DNA of 43,126 bases from an uncultured Verrucomicrobiota bacterium (GCA_937872095.1 CALMNW010000089.1:1-43126), one strand, 5' to 3'; positions 1 through 9,922 are shown, counted from the first letter of the stretch. Numbers and translations are program-made. The notes: a model not told the origin generated them from the sequence alone.

Positions 1-66
1 CAAACCAGCCTTTTCTTTATCCCCACCCGATTCCTATGGGACGGTAGTGGAAAAAATCCCCAAAGT

Positions 67-147
67 TTTTACGTAGCGTGGAAAAATCGGGCAAAGTTTT
101 TACGTGCTACGTAAAACTCGCCGAAACTTTTTACGTAGCGTGGAAAA
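67..147. repeat. Intergenic repeat array, locus 1 (three 19-bp units, 31-bp period)
   Basis: Three 19-bp units start at 67, 98 and 129, exactly 31 bp apart. Units 1 and 3 read TTTTACGT-AGC-GTGGAAAA. Unit 2 reads TTTTACGT-GCT-ACGTAAAA and is a perfect inverted repeat. The 12-nt spacers are G/C-containing and partly similar. A degenerate unit (GTAGTGGAAAAAA) lies near 44-56. The same half-sites recur at 23151-23222 and 43030-43070. No coding function is seen; the array lies upstream of the response-regulator gene. Confidence 0.85.
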
Positions 148-154
148 ACGGGGG

Positions 155-190
155 TTTCGGGCATGCGGCGCGATTTTCCGCGCCGGGGGG
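155..190. repeat. Left copy of a direct repeat flanking the response-regulator gene; forms a hairpin
   Basis: About 26 bp starting TTTCGGGCATG is repeated almost exactly at 1410-1447, on the other side of the gene. This copy contains a hairpin with arms CGGCGCG (166-172) and CGCGCCG (179-185) around a 6-nt loop. It could be a REP-like element or a leftover of a duplication. Confidence 0.7.
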
Positions 191-238
191 CTTGCGGTTC
201 GGGGGGCGATGGGGAAGGGTTACGGAGGAGGGGGGGCC

Positions 239-1408
239 GTGAAAGGCCCCTTCCGGCGCATGAAAAAGTCTTTGAACGTCTTGATCATCGAGGATTCGGA
301 GGTCGACATGGTGGTGCTGCTATCCCTGCTCCACAAGGGGGGATACGAGCCGGACTTCCGGAGGGTCGAGACCGCCGGGGAACTTCGGGCGGCCATGCGG
401 GAGCAGAAGTGGGACGTCGTGCTTTCCGATCACATGCTGCCCGGATTCAATTCGTCGCAGGCGCTGGAGATCGTGCGGGCGGCCGATCCGGACGTGCCGT
501 TCCTCATCGTATCGGGGGCCATCGGCGACGAGATGGCGGTGCAGGCCATGAAGGCGGGGGCGCAGGACTACCTGATGAAGACCAACCTGTCGCGCCTGGT
601 CGCGGCGGTGGAGCGGGAACTGATCGACGTGGAGCACCGGCGGGCGCGCCGGTCGGCGGAACGCGCGTTGCTGGCGCAGGAAGAGGAGTTCCGCATTGCC
701 CGCGAGGTCCAGCAGGATCTCTTTCCGGCGGCGCCGCCGGTGCTGGAGGGTTACGATCTCGCCGGAAATTCCCGCCCGGCGGCAGCGACAGGGGGCGACT
801 ACTACGATTTCATCGCCGATCCGGACGGAGGTTTGGTGGTCGTGGTGGGCGACGTGACGGGACACGGTCTGGGGCCCGCCCTGTTGATGGCGGATGCGCG
901 GGCCTATCTGCGGACGCTGGTCGGCTGGAAGCCGCGATTGACGGAGATCCTGGAGAAAGCCGCCGGCTTGCTGGGCGACGATTTGGGGGAGGATCGGTTC
1001 GTCACTTTGCTTCTGGCCCGCCTCCTGCCCGCGACCGGCGACTGGGAATTCATCAATGCGGGGCATCCGGCCGGCTGCATCCTGGATGCGAAGGGAAATA
1101 TCAAAGCCGAGATGGTTGCGAGCGCGCCGGCGCTGGGGATCGGACAAATGGCCGTGCCGAAAGAGTCGGGCCGGATCCGGCTGGAGATAGGGGATCTGGT
1201 GCTGTTGCTGACCGATGGGGTGCTGGAAGCCCATTCGCTTTCCGGCGAGGAATTCGGCGAACAACGGGCGCGGGAAGTCGTCCGGCGAGAACGGGCGCGG
1301 CCCGCGGCGGAAATCGTGCGGACGCTTCTGGACGAAGCCCGTCGCTTCAGCGAAAGGGAATATCTGGAAGACGACATGACGGCCGTCGTGCTCAAGCGGA
1401 TAACGTAG
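239..1408 (+). CDS. Response regulator with PP2C/SpoIIE-type serine phosphatase output
   Basis: Residues here are counted from the internal ATG at 260. An N-terminal CheY-like receiver has the acidic pair E11/D12, phosphoacceptor D57 (VVLSDHMLPG) and conserved K107. A helical linker (about 125-165) leads to a RsbU/SpoIIE phosphatase domain with metal-site motifs TGGDYYDF, GDVTGHG and a C-terminal DDMTAVV. By family knowledge such proteins dephosphorylate an anti-sigma-factor antagonist in partner-switching pathways, but no STAS or RsbW partner is encoded nearby. I chose GTG 239 because a GGAGGAG lies 8 nt upstream; ATG 260 is the alternative and has no visible ribosome binding site. The product is cytoplasmic, 389 aa. 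Confidence 0.9.
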   Translation: MKGPFRRMKKSLNVLIIEDSEVDMVVLLSLLHKGGYEPDFRRVETAGELRAAMREQKWDVVLSDHMLPGFNSSQALEIVRAADPDVPFLIVSGAIGDEMAVQAMKAGAQDYLMKTNLSRLVAAVERELIDVEHRRARRSAERALLAQEEEFRIAREVQQDLFPAAPPVLEGYDLAGNSRPAAATGGDYYDFIADPDGGLVVVVGDVTGHGLGPALLMADARAYLRTLVGWKPRLTEILEKAAGLLGDDLGEDRFVTLLLARLLPATGDWEFINAGHPAGCILDAKGNIKAEMVASAPALGIGQMAVPKESGRIRLEIGDLVLLLTDGVLEAHSLSGEEFGEQRAREVVRRERARPAAEIVRTLLDEARRFSEREYLEDDMTAVVLKRIT

Positions 1409-1409
1409 A

Positions 1410-1447
1410 TTTCGGGCATGAGGCGCGATTTTTCGCCGGGGGCGGGG
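1410..1447. repeat. Right copy of the direct repeat flanking the response-regulator gene
   Basis: It begins two bases after the stop codon and matches 155-180 in about 24 of 26 positions (TTTCGGGCATG, then GGCGCGATTTT). A short GGCG/CGCC stem brackets a T-rich loop at 1422-1437, so this copy could act as a weak terminator. Confidence 0.65.
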
Positions 1448-1464
1448 CGGATTTGCGCAAGCGC

Positions 1465-1494
1465 TTGACCCGTGCCGAGAGGGGGGGGTAGAGT
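1465..1494 (+). promoter_or_regulatory. Sigma70-like promoter for the inositol-monophosphatase-family gene
   Basis: A -35 TTGACC (1465-1470), an 18-nt spacer and a -10 TAGAGT (1489-1494) are present. The -10 ends 7 nt before the ATG at 1502, so transcription should start at or next to the start codon. Confidence 0.6.
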
Positions 1495-1501
1495 GGGGTA
1501 T

Positions 1502-2293
1502 ATGGCGATTCATCGGGAAATAGACGCATCTGCGGCGCTGGCGGTGGCGGTTTCGGCCGTGACCGAGGCGGGCCGTTTGCTGCTGGACCTGCGCCGGAAT
1601 CCCGTCGAAGTCCTCTCCGAGGCCGCGCACGACATCAAGCTGAAAGCCGACCAGCTGGCCGAGGCGCGCATCCTGTCGATCCTGGCGGAAAGGCTGCCGT
1701 TGCCGGTGCTGACGGAGGAAAGCGGGGAACACGGCGGAGTGGAAGAGAACGCCCGCATGTGGGTGGTCGATCCGCTGGACGGCACGTTCAACTATTCGCG
1801 CGGCATGCCGATGTGCTGTTCCTCGGTGGGGCTCTGGGAAAACGGCGAACCCGTGCTGGGCGCGGTGTACAATTTCTTCCACGACGAACTGTTCACGGGC
1901 ATCGTGGGGCAGGGGGCGTGGCTCAACGGCAAACCCATCGCGGTTTCGGGCGTGCGCGAGGTGGCGAAGGCCTCGCTGGCGAGCGGGTTTCCGCACCACC
2001 AGGACAAGTCCGACGCGCCGCTGCTGGACTTCGTCCGGCAAGTGCAATCCTTCAAGAAAATCCGCATGCTGGGCACCGCCGCGCTGATGGGGGCCTACGT
2101 GGCCGGCGGCTGGCTGGATCTCTACGCGGAGGACGACATCTGGCTGTGGGACGTCGCGGCGGCGGCGGCCATTTGCCGGGCGGCGGGAGCGTCCATGCGC
2201 CTGCGGTCCGGGAAGGCCGGGCGCTGGGCGCGCGAGGTGGTCTTGGCCGCCTCGCCGGAACTGTTGGCCGTTTGGGAGGCGGGACATCCATGA
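1502..2293 (+). CDS. Inositol monophosphatase family phosphatase
   Basis: This is a Mg2+-dependent phosphatase of the IMPase/SuhB/CysQ/HisN superfamily, 263 aa, close to the family norm. The metal-site motifs are all present: TEES around E72/E73, WVVDPLDGTFNY with D90 and D93, and WDVAAA with D217. The substrate cannot be fixed from sequence; inositol-1-phosphate, histidinol-phosphate or PAP are all possible. An in-frame GTG at 1472 would place the promoter inside the gene, so ATG 1502 is preferred even though it lacks a usable leader. Its stop overlaps the start of the next gene (ATGA), so it heads an operon with 2290-2544 and 2551-3921. Confidence 0.9.
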   Translation: MAIHREIDASAALAVAVSAVTEAGRLLLDLRRNPVEVLSEAAHDIKLKADQLAEARILSILAERLPLPVLTEESGEHGGVEENARMWVVDPLDGTFNYSRGMPMCCSSVGLWENGEPVLGAVYNFFHDELFTGIVGQGAWLNGKPIAVSGVREVAKASLASGFPHHQDKSDAPLLDFVRQVQSFKKIRMLGTAALMGAYVAGGWLDLYAEDDIWLWDVAAAAAICRAAGASMRLRSGKAGRWAREVVLAASPELLAVWEAGHP

Positions 2294-2544
2294 AAAAAGC
2301 GAAGAAGACGATCCTGGGCGTGCACGTGGCGCAACGGACGAAACACACGGCGAAGGTGCAGAAGATCCTGTCGGACTACGGGTGTTCCATCCGGACGCGC
2401 GTGGGCCTGCACGACGCGGGCGACGGCTTCTGCTCGCCCAACGGCCTGATCCTGCTGGAGGTCGTGAGCCAGGCCGGGGAGCTGGCGGCCGCGCTGGCGA
2501 AGGTGCCGGGCGTGGCGGTCAAGAAAATGGTTTTCGAGGAGTAA
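2290..2544 (+). CDS. Small ACT-like protein (TM1266 / hydrogenase-regulator-like family)
   Basis: This 84-aa cytoplasmic protein has a basic start (MKKAKK) and an alternating beta-alpha-beta pattern: ILGVHVA, a helix ending in KILSDYG, a strand around TRVGLH, GLILLEVV, a second helix, then VAVKKMVF. The pattern and length resemble the ferredoxin-fold TM1266 family, annotated as a putative iron-only hydrogenase system regulator, and the NikR C-terminal/ACT domain. That match is by eye and its function is not established. The start overlaps the preceding stop by ATGA, and the next gene begins 6 nt downstream, so co-transcription is likely. No hydrogenase is encoded in the window. Confidence 0.75.
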   Translation: MKKAKKTILGVHVAQRTKHTAKVQKILSDYGCSIRTRVGLHDAGDGFCSPNGLILLEVVSQAGELAAALAKVPGVAVKKMVFEE

Positions 2545-2550
2545 ACGCAC

Positions 2551-3921
2551 ATGGCCACGCTGAAAATCGCGAACGTCCACACGCTGGCGACGGTGGACGA
2601 CGACTACCGGATCCTGCACGACGTCGACATCCTGATCGAGGGCGACAAGATCCATTCCATCGGCAAGAACCTGCCGACGCCGCCGGACGCGCGCGTCATC
2701 GACGGCCGCTGGTGCGCGGTCTATCCGGGCTTCGTCAACACCCACCACCATTTCTACCAGACCCTGACGCGGAATCTCCCCGCGGTGCAGGACGCGAAGC
2801 TCTTCGACTGGCTGCTGTGGCTCTACGAGGTGTGGCGCGGGCTGCATCCGGAAGCCGTGCGCGTCAGCACGCAGATCGCCCTCGGCGAGCTGCTGCTGAG
2901 CGGCTGCACGACGACCACCGACCATTTCTACGTGTTTCCCCGTTCCGCGCCCAAGGAGTTCCTCGACGTCGAGATCGACGAGGCGCGCCGGATCGGCGTG
3001 CGCTTTCATCCCACGCGCGGCAGCATGAGCCTCGGCCGCTCGCAGGGCGGCCTGCCGCCGGACGACGTGACCCAGAGCTGGGAGGACATCCTCGCCGATT
3101 GCGACCGGCTGATCGCGAAATACCACGATCCGAAGCCGTTCGCGATGACGCGGATCGTGCTGGCGCCGTGTTCGCCGTTTTCCGTCACGAAGGAATCGCT
3201 CGCGGAAACCGCGGTTTTCGCGCGCGAAAAGAAGGTCTTCATGCATACGCACCTCGCCGAAACGAACGACGAGGACGATTTCTGCAAGCAGAAGCTCGGC
3301 ATGAGCCCGCTGGAATACATGGAGAGCGTGGGGTGGACGGGGCCGGACGTGTGGTACGCCCACGGCATCTGGTTCACGCCCGAAGAGATCGCGCGGCTCG
3401 GGAAGATGAACTGCGGCGTGGCGCACTGCCCGGTGAGCAACCTGCGGCTGGGCTCGGGCATCTGCCACGTGCCGGCGTTGCTCGATGCCGGCGTGCGCGT
3501 GGGCATCGCCGTGGACGGCAGCGCCAGCAACGATTCCTCGAACCTGCTGAAGGAAATGCAGACCGCGCTGCTGGTGCACCGCGTCGGCACGGGGGTGACC
3601 GCCATGCCGCCGCAGAAGGTGATCCGCATGGCGACGCGCGGCGGGGCCGCGATCCTGGGCCAGCCGGAAATCGGGCAGGTGAAGCCGGGCATGGCGGCCG
3701 ATCTGGCGATGTTCCGCCTGGACCGCCTCGATTTCGCGGGGGCGATGACCGATCCGGCGCACGCCGTGCTGTTCTGCGGCAGCGCGCCGCGCGCCGAGTA
3801 TACGATCGTGGCCGGCCAAGTCTTGGTCGAGAAGGGCGAGCTGGTCGGCATCGACGAAAAGGCGGTTTTCCACCAGGCGAACGATCTGACGGCGGACTTG
3901 CTGCGCAAGGCCGGGAAATAG
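2551..3921 (+). CDS. 8-oxoguanine deaminase-type amidohydrolase
   Basis: This is a metal-dependent hydrolase of the TRZ/ATZ (AtzB-like) branch of the amidohydrolase superfamily, 456 aa. Metal and catalytic motifs are visible: the HxH site in THHHFYQ (H65, H67), HTHLAET (H234, E237), H271 in YAHGIWF, and D322 in VDGSASND. The segment RGSMSLGRSQGGLPPDD and the overall length match what I recall of 8-oxoguanine deaminases, which convert 8-oxoguanine to urate and ammonia. A hydroxy-s-triazine or other aminopurine substrate is possible. It is the third gene of a tight operon with the IMPase-family enzyme and the ACT-like protein, suggesting a nucleotide-salvage or damage-clearance role (inference). 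Confidence 0.88.
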   Translation: MATLKIANVHTLATVDDDYRILHDVDILIEGDKIHSIGKNLPTPPDARVIDGRWCAVYPGFVNTHHHFYQTLTRNLPAVQDAKLFDWLLWLYEVWRGLHPEAVRVSTQIALGELLLSGCTTTTDHFYVFPRSAPKEFLDVEIDEARRIGVRFHPTRGSMSLGRSQGGLPPDDVTQSWEDILADCDRLIAKYHDPKPFAMTRIVLAPCSPFSVTKESLAETAVFAREKKVFMHTHLAETNDEDDFCKQKLGMSPLEYMESVGWTGPDVWYAHGIWFTPEEIARLGKMNCGVAHCPVSNLRLGSGICHVPALLDAGVRVGIAVDGSASNDSSNLLKEMQTALLVHRVGTGVTAMPPQKVIRMATRGGAAILGQPEIGQVKPGMAADLAMFRLDRLDFAGAMTDPAHAVLFCGSAPRAEYTIVAGQVLVEKGELVGIDEKAVFHQANDLTADLLRKAGK

Positions 3922-3933
3922 GCGGCGCCCGGA

Positions 3934-4932
3934 ATGTATCAATTGCGGCAGGCGGCGGCGCGCGAGCGCCGGGCTCCGATCCTCTGGTGGCTGGTCGTGA
4001 TGGCCGCGACGGGCGGGGCGCTGGTCGTCATGCTCCACGGCCGGTCCCCGACCGCGGCGTCTTTTGTCGGGCTCATGCTGGCGACCGCCTGGGTGGCGCC
4101 GCTGGTGGCTTTGCAGTCGCTTTCCGCACCGCCGCGCGCGAAGAAACCCGCGCCCGAGCCGGGCGAGGGGTCCTTCGACGAATGGAAGGTGCAGGTGCGC
4201 CAGCTGGGTCGGGTGCTGCTCTATTACGGGGACAATCCGAACCTTCCGCCCGCCCTCCGCGACGCCCTGCGGGCCGCCCGCGCCGACATGCGCGACACCT
4301 TGGGGGCGCATCCCTTGCGCGACGACCTGGAACGCGTGTGCAACCGGGTGCGCGCCGGCGCCATCCGGCAGGTGAAGGATTGGTTTTCGCGGGAATACCG
4401 CCACGACATCCGGGATCTCGCGAACGAATACGAACAATCCGTCGCGGCCGATATGGACGCGGACAAGCGGTTGCTGGCGCTGCAGCACGCGGTGGAGAAA
4501 GCCGCGGCCATGATGAGCCGGAACTGTATGCCCCGCATGTTGGAGCGCCAGCGGTTGGCTTGCGCCATGGATTGCGCCTGGCTGGCGGTGCAGGCGGCCG
4601 CCGAACACGGCGAAAAAATCTCGCCCGTCGATTTGGCCGAAATGCTGGTGATCGAATGGAGCGATTTTTCGGAGCCGTGGCAGCCCGCGCGCGCGCTGCG
4701 GCTGGCGCTGGAACGCCTGGCGCGCCCGGATGCCCCGGAGCCGGTTCTCCCGCCGGATTCCGCTGACGGCTCCGTCGTGATCCGCAACGGAAAACGGTAC
4801 CGGCGGGTACGCGTGCGGCACAAGCACCGCCGCCGTTCCCGGCGCTCGCGCGGCCCTTCGATCATGGACGTTTTGCTGTCCTTTGGACAGTGGGTGCGCT
4901 ACTCGATCCGCGCCTGGATGCTTTATCGTTGA
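3934..4932 (+). CDS. Unknown membrane protein with two N-terminal membrane segments and a basic tail
   Basis: I do not recognise this 332-aa protein. It has two hydrophobic segments (about residues 15-35 and 41-62), then a soluble, mostly helical region rich in Arg and Glu. Near the C-terminus is a very basic block (about 285-305, many Arg/Lys/His), followed by an amphipathic stretch ending WVRYSIRAWMLYR. The basic block next to an amphipathic helix could bind membrane or nucleic acid. It follows the deaminase by 12 nt and precedes the debranching enzyme by 13 nt, so it is probably part of the same transcript. No catalytic motif is seen. Confidence 0.75.
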   Translation: MYQLRQAAARERRAPILWWLVVMAATGGALVVMLHGRSPTAASFVGLMLATAWVAPLVALQSLSAPPRAKKPAPEPGEGSFDEWKVQVRQLGRVLLYYGDNPNLPPALRDALRAARADMRDTLGAHPLRDDLERVCNRVRAGAIRQVKDWFSREYRHDIRDLANEYEQSVAADMDADKRLLALQHAVEKAAAMMSRNCMPRMLERQRLACAMDCAWLAVQAAAEHGEKISPVDLAEMLVIEWSDFSEPWQPARALRLALERLARPDAPEPVLPPDSADGSVVIRNGKRYRRVRVRHKHRRRSRRSRGPSIMDVLLSFGQWVRYSIRAWMLYR

Positions 4933-4945
4933 AAGAAAGAGACTC

Positions 4946-7033
<2,088 letters not shown>

Positions 7034-7125
7034 ACCGCTCGTTCCGCGCGCCGGCGAATCCCGTCAATGGCTTGCGCCGTGCGGAAAAGTCGCGGCCGGC
7101 GACCCGCCGGGCGGGGTGAAAAGAT

Positions 7126-7154
7126 TTGCAGGCCGGCGGCGAGGCCGATAGGAT
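7126..7154 (+). promoter_or_regulatory. Sigma70-like promoter for psd
   Basis: A -35 TTGCAG (7126-7131), a 17-nt spacer and a -10 TAGGAT (7149-7154) are present. The ATG at 7166 is 11 nt after the -10, leaving a leader of about 4-5 nt. Confidence 0.55.
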
Positions 7155-7165
7155 AACGATTGAAT

Positions 7166-7837
7166 ATGAAAATCGTCAAAGACGGCTATTCCTTGATCGT
7201 CGGCATCCCCGTGGTTTGTTCGGTGGCGGCCATGATCGTGACCAACTACGCGCCGGCGGCGATGTGGGCGGCTTGGACCTTGTATGCCTTGGGCTTGGTC
7301 GGTTGCCTGTTCATGCTGTACTTCTTCCGGGATCCGGAACGGACGCCGACCTGCGGTCCGGACGAGTTCGTCTCGGCGGCCGAAGGGGTGGTGCGCTCGG
7401 TGGAATTCATCGACGAGACGCGCTTCCTGAAGTGCCCGGCGATGCGGATCAGCGTGTTCCTGAACCCGTTCAACGTGCACGTGAACCGCCACGCGCTGAG
7501 CGGCACGATCAAAGAAGCCGGCTATACCCCCGGCCGGCACCTGTTCACCATGGATGCGCGCTCGTCGGAATACAACGAGCACAGCTCGATCCTGGTGGAG
7601 GGCGAAAAGACGCGGTGCCTGGAGCGACAGATCGTGGGGCCGATCGTGCGGCGCGTGGTCTATTGGCAGGAGGCCGGTACGCAGGTCGAGAAGGGCCAGC
7701 GGCTGGGCATGATGAAGTTCGGGTCCCGCATGGATCTGTATTTTCCCGCGGCGGACGTCGAGGCGACGGTCCAGCGCGGCGACAAGGTGCGTGCCGGGGA
7801 AACCGTGGTGGCGCGGCTGAAACAAGCGAGGACGTGA
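7166..7837 (+). CDS. psd: Phosphatidylserine decarboxylase proenzyme (short type)
   Basis: This decarboxylates phosphatidylserine to phosphatidylethanolamine at the inner membrane. At 223 aa it is the short (PSD-A-like) form. It has two N-terminal hydrophobic segments (about 10-30 and 33-52), the conserved FLNPFNVHVNR block and the FGSR site, where cleavage between G186 and S187 would create the pyruvoyl group. ATG 7166 is chosen over the TTG at 7160. No Shine-Dalgarno is visible, consistent with the near-leaderless promoter. Its stop overlaps the start of pssA, the enzyme that makes its substrate. Confidence 0.92.
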   Translation: MKIVKDGYSLIVGIPVVCSVAAMIVTNYAPAAMWAAWTLYALGLVGCLFMLYFFRDPERTPTCGPDEFVSAAEGVVRSVEFIDETRFLKCPAMRISVFLNPFNVHVNRHALSGTIKEAGYTPGRHLFTMDARSSEYNEHSSILVEGEKTRCLERQIVGPIVRRVVYWQEAGTQVEKGQRLGMMKFGSRMDLYFPAADVEATVQRGDKVRAGETVVARLKQART

Positions 7838-8622
7838 TGTCGCAGACGCTTCGGAAATTCATCCCGTGCTCGTGCACGTTCCTGGCGCTGTGCGCCGGCA
7901 TGGGCAGCATTCTGGCGGCGGGGCAGGGGAGCTTCCTGCTGTCGGCCCAGCTGATCCTGGTGTCGCTGATCCTGGACGGACTGGACGGGACGTTGGCGCG
8001 GTTGCTGCGGGGACAGACGGTCTTCGGGGCGGAACTGGACACGTTCGTGGACGTCACGAGTTTCGGCATCGCGCCGGCGGTGTTGCTGTATTTCTATCCG
8101 GGCGGGCTGCAGACGGTTCCGTTCTGGGGTCTGGCGCTGGCGTTCCTCTACGTGATGTCGGGCGCGGCGCGCCTGTCGCGTTTCCGCGCGGTGGATCCGT
8201 ACCGGGGCCAGCGGGGATTCCTGGGCTTGCCGATCACGACTGCGGCGGGATTCGTGGCGGCCTATCTGATCGCGCTGGAAAGCCCGTGGGCCGCGGCGCT
8301 GCCGCTGCTGTCCCTCCGCGACGGTCCGCTGGCCGCCGGCTTCTGGCTGGCCGTGTTGGCGATGCTGGCGCTGCAGGTTTCGCGCATCCGCTATTCCAAG
8401 CCGACGAAGAATCCCAAGGTGCTGATTCCGTTCATGGCCTGCGTGGTCATGCTGTTCATTCCGGCGGTGGCGATCTATTCGGCCGCGGTCATGTTCGCCT
8501 ATGGCGTCTGGTTCGCGTTCATTTCGCCGTTTTTTTTCCGCCGTTTTCTGGCGCATCTGCCGCCGGAAGAGGATTTGGAAGTCGCGGCGACCGGCAAGGG
8601 CGGCGAGGAGGACGATCCGTGA
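7837..8622 (+). CDS. pssA: CDP-diacylglycerol-serine O-phosphatidyltransferase
   Basis: This transfers the phosphatidyl group from CDP-diacylglycerol to serine. The CDP-alcohol phosphotransferase signature DG-x2-AR-x8-G-x3-D-x3-D is intact (DGTLAR, then GAELDTFVD). It is 261 aa with several hydrophobic helices typical of the inner-membrane PssA2/type II family. The start overlaps the psd stop by one base (TGATG), so the two steps from CDP-DAG to PE are translationally coupled. The C-terminus overlaps the coaD start (GTGA). Confidence 0.93.
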   Translation: MSQTLRKFIPCSCTFLALCAGMGSILAAGQGSFLLSAQLILVSLILDGLDGTLARLLRGQTVFGAELDTFVDVTSFGIAPAVLLYFYPGGLQTVPFWGLALAFLYVMSGAARLSRFRAVDPYRGQRGFLGLPITTAAGFVAAYLIALESPWAAALPLLSLRDGPLAAGFWLAVLAMLALQVSRIRYSKPTKNPKVLIPFMACVVMLFIPAVAIYSAAVMFAYGVWFAFISPFFFRRFLAHLPPEEDLEVAATGKGGEEDDP

Positions 8623-9101
8623 GCCGCGCGGTCTATGCCGGGACGTTCGATCCGATGACGTTCGGCCATCTCGACGTGGCGGCCCGCGCCGCGCACGTTT
8701 TCGAGCACCTGACGCTGGCGGTGGCCGAGGACCCCCGCAAGACGCTGCTGTTCAGCACGGCGGAACGCCTGGAACTGGCGAAATCGAGTCTCGCCCATCT
8801 GGAGAACGTGGAGGTGGTTCCGTTCGGCGGTCTGCTGGTGCATTGGGCGCGGAAACGCGGCATCCACACCCTGATCCGGGGACTCCGGGCGTTTTCCGAC
8901 TTCGAGTACGAATTCCAGATGGCGCTGACCAATCGCAAGTTGGCGCCGGACATCGAGACGCTGTTCCTGATGCCCAACGAGGATTTCAGCTACGTCAGTT
9001 CCAGCATGGTGCGGGAAATCGCGGCGCTGGGCGGCAACGTGGACCAATTCGTGCCGCCCGCGGTGGCGGTCGCGCTGAAAAAGAAGCTGGCGGCTCCATA
9101 A
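8619..9101 (+). CDS. coaD: Pantetheine-phosphate adenylyltransferase
   Basis: This makes dephospho-CoA from 4'-phosphopantetheine and ATP, the fourth step of CoA synthesis. It is 160 aa, the usual size. It shows the nucleotidyltransferase motif GTFDPMTFGH (residues 8-17) with the TxGH-type histidine, the RGLRAFSDFEYEFQMALTNR block and the C-terminal SSSMVRE motif. GTG 8619 is the only start that gives a full N-terminus; it overlaps the pssA stop. Its place just before the fatty-acid cluster links CoA/ACP supply to lipid synthesis. Confidence 0.95.
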   Translation: MSRAVYAGTFDPMTFGHLDVAARAAHVFEHLTLAVAEDPRKTLLFSTAERLELAKSSLAHLENVEVVPFGGLLVHWARKRGIHTLIRGLRAFSDFEYEFQMALTNRKLAPDIETLFLMPNEDFSYVSSSMVREIAALGGNVDQFVPPAVAVALKKKLAAP

Positions 9102-9153
9102 GCCGTCCCGCGGCCCGTTGGCCCCCCGCCGTCTGGATCCGCAAACCGAAGAT

Positions 9154-9675
9154 ATGGCCATGATACGCATCGAAACCACCCAGATCGGCGAAGACGGCTA
9201 TGCCGTTTCGGGCGAGGTTTCCGGCGACCTGCTGGACCTGGCGCAGGACCCCGTGGCGCGGTCGGATGGGCCCATCCGCTACGATCTTACGGTGGAAAGG
9301 GCGGGACAGGAGTTGGTCGTGCGCGGGCAGGTGGAAGCGGCCCTGAGGCTGCGCTGCTCGCGTTGCGCGCAATTTTTCTCGACAACCGCCCGGGTTTCGT
9401 CATTCTTGCACGCTTACGAATGGGCAGAGCATCCGGAGTTTCTGGACGTCTCGGCCGACGTGAGAGAGGACTTGTTGCTGGAAATCCCCGGATTTCCCCT
9501 CTGCCACGGTAGCTGCAAGGGCTTGTGTGCCCAATGCGGCCAGGATCTGAACGAAGGGCCTTGCGGCTGCGTCCCCCCCGAAAAGGGGCCGTCGCCGTGG
9601 TCCGCGCTGGATCAATTGATTGCAACCCCCGGCCCCCGGCCGCCTAAAGGCGGAACCGGCCGGGGCCGGAAGTGA
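9154..9675 (+). CDS. yceD: YceD/DUF177 family protein
   Basis: This is a DUF177 protein with the family's cysteine pattern: CSRC midway and a C-terminal CHGSC...CAQCGQDLN cluster, likely a metal site. The family is conserved immediately upstream of rpmF, as here, and has been linked to 23S rRNA or ribosome maturation; the exact role is unsettled. Two in-frame ATGs (9154, 9160) are possible starts. It is 173 aa from 9154. It ends 15 nt before rpmF. Confidence 0.88.
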   Translation: MAMIRIETTQIGEDGYAVSGEVSGDLLDLAQDPVARSDGPIRYDLTVERAGQELVVRGQVEAALRLRCSRCAQFFSTTARVSSFLHAYEWAEHPEFLDVSADVREDLLLEIPGFPLCHGSCKGLCAQCGQDLNEGPCGCVPPEKGPSPWSALDQLIATPGPRPPKGGTGRGRK

Positions 9676-9690
9676 ACGAGGAGAAAGAAC

Positions 9691-9882
9691 ATGGCAGTCC
9701 CGAAAAGAAAAGTGTCGAAAAGCCGCCTGCGCACGCGCAAGGCCGCATGGGCCGGCAAGATCCCGCAGGCCACGACTCAGGCGTGTCCCGAATGCGGCGC
9801 TCCGCGCCAACCCCATCGCGTGTGTCCGTCGTGCGGCAAATACAATGGCCGCCAGGTCGTGATCCAAGAAACGCAGGATTGA
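9691..9882 (+). CDS. rpmF: 50S ribosomal protein L32
   Basis: It is 63 aa, the usual length. The N-terminus MAVPKRKVSKSR and the zinc-ribbon cysteines CPEC and CPSC are characteristic; this is the zinc-binding (C+) paralogue type. A strong AGGAG lies 8-10 nt upstream. It is the second gene of the yceD-rpmF-plsX-fab cluster. Confidence 0.97.
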   Translation: MAVPKRKVSKSRLRTRKAAWAGKIPQATTQACPECGAPRQPHRVCPSCGKYNGRQVVIQETQD

Positions 9883-9922
9883 TTTCGGGCGGTCCCGCTT
9901 CGGCGGCCGGCCACTGAACGCC

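Noticed and set aside
67..147. Evenly spaced repeats considered as a CRISPR array
   Set aside because: Units are 19 bp with 12-nt or 3-nt gaps, too short for repeats with spacers, and no cas gene is present.
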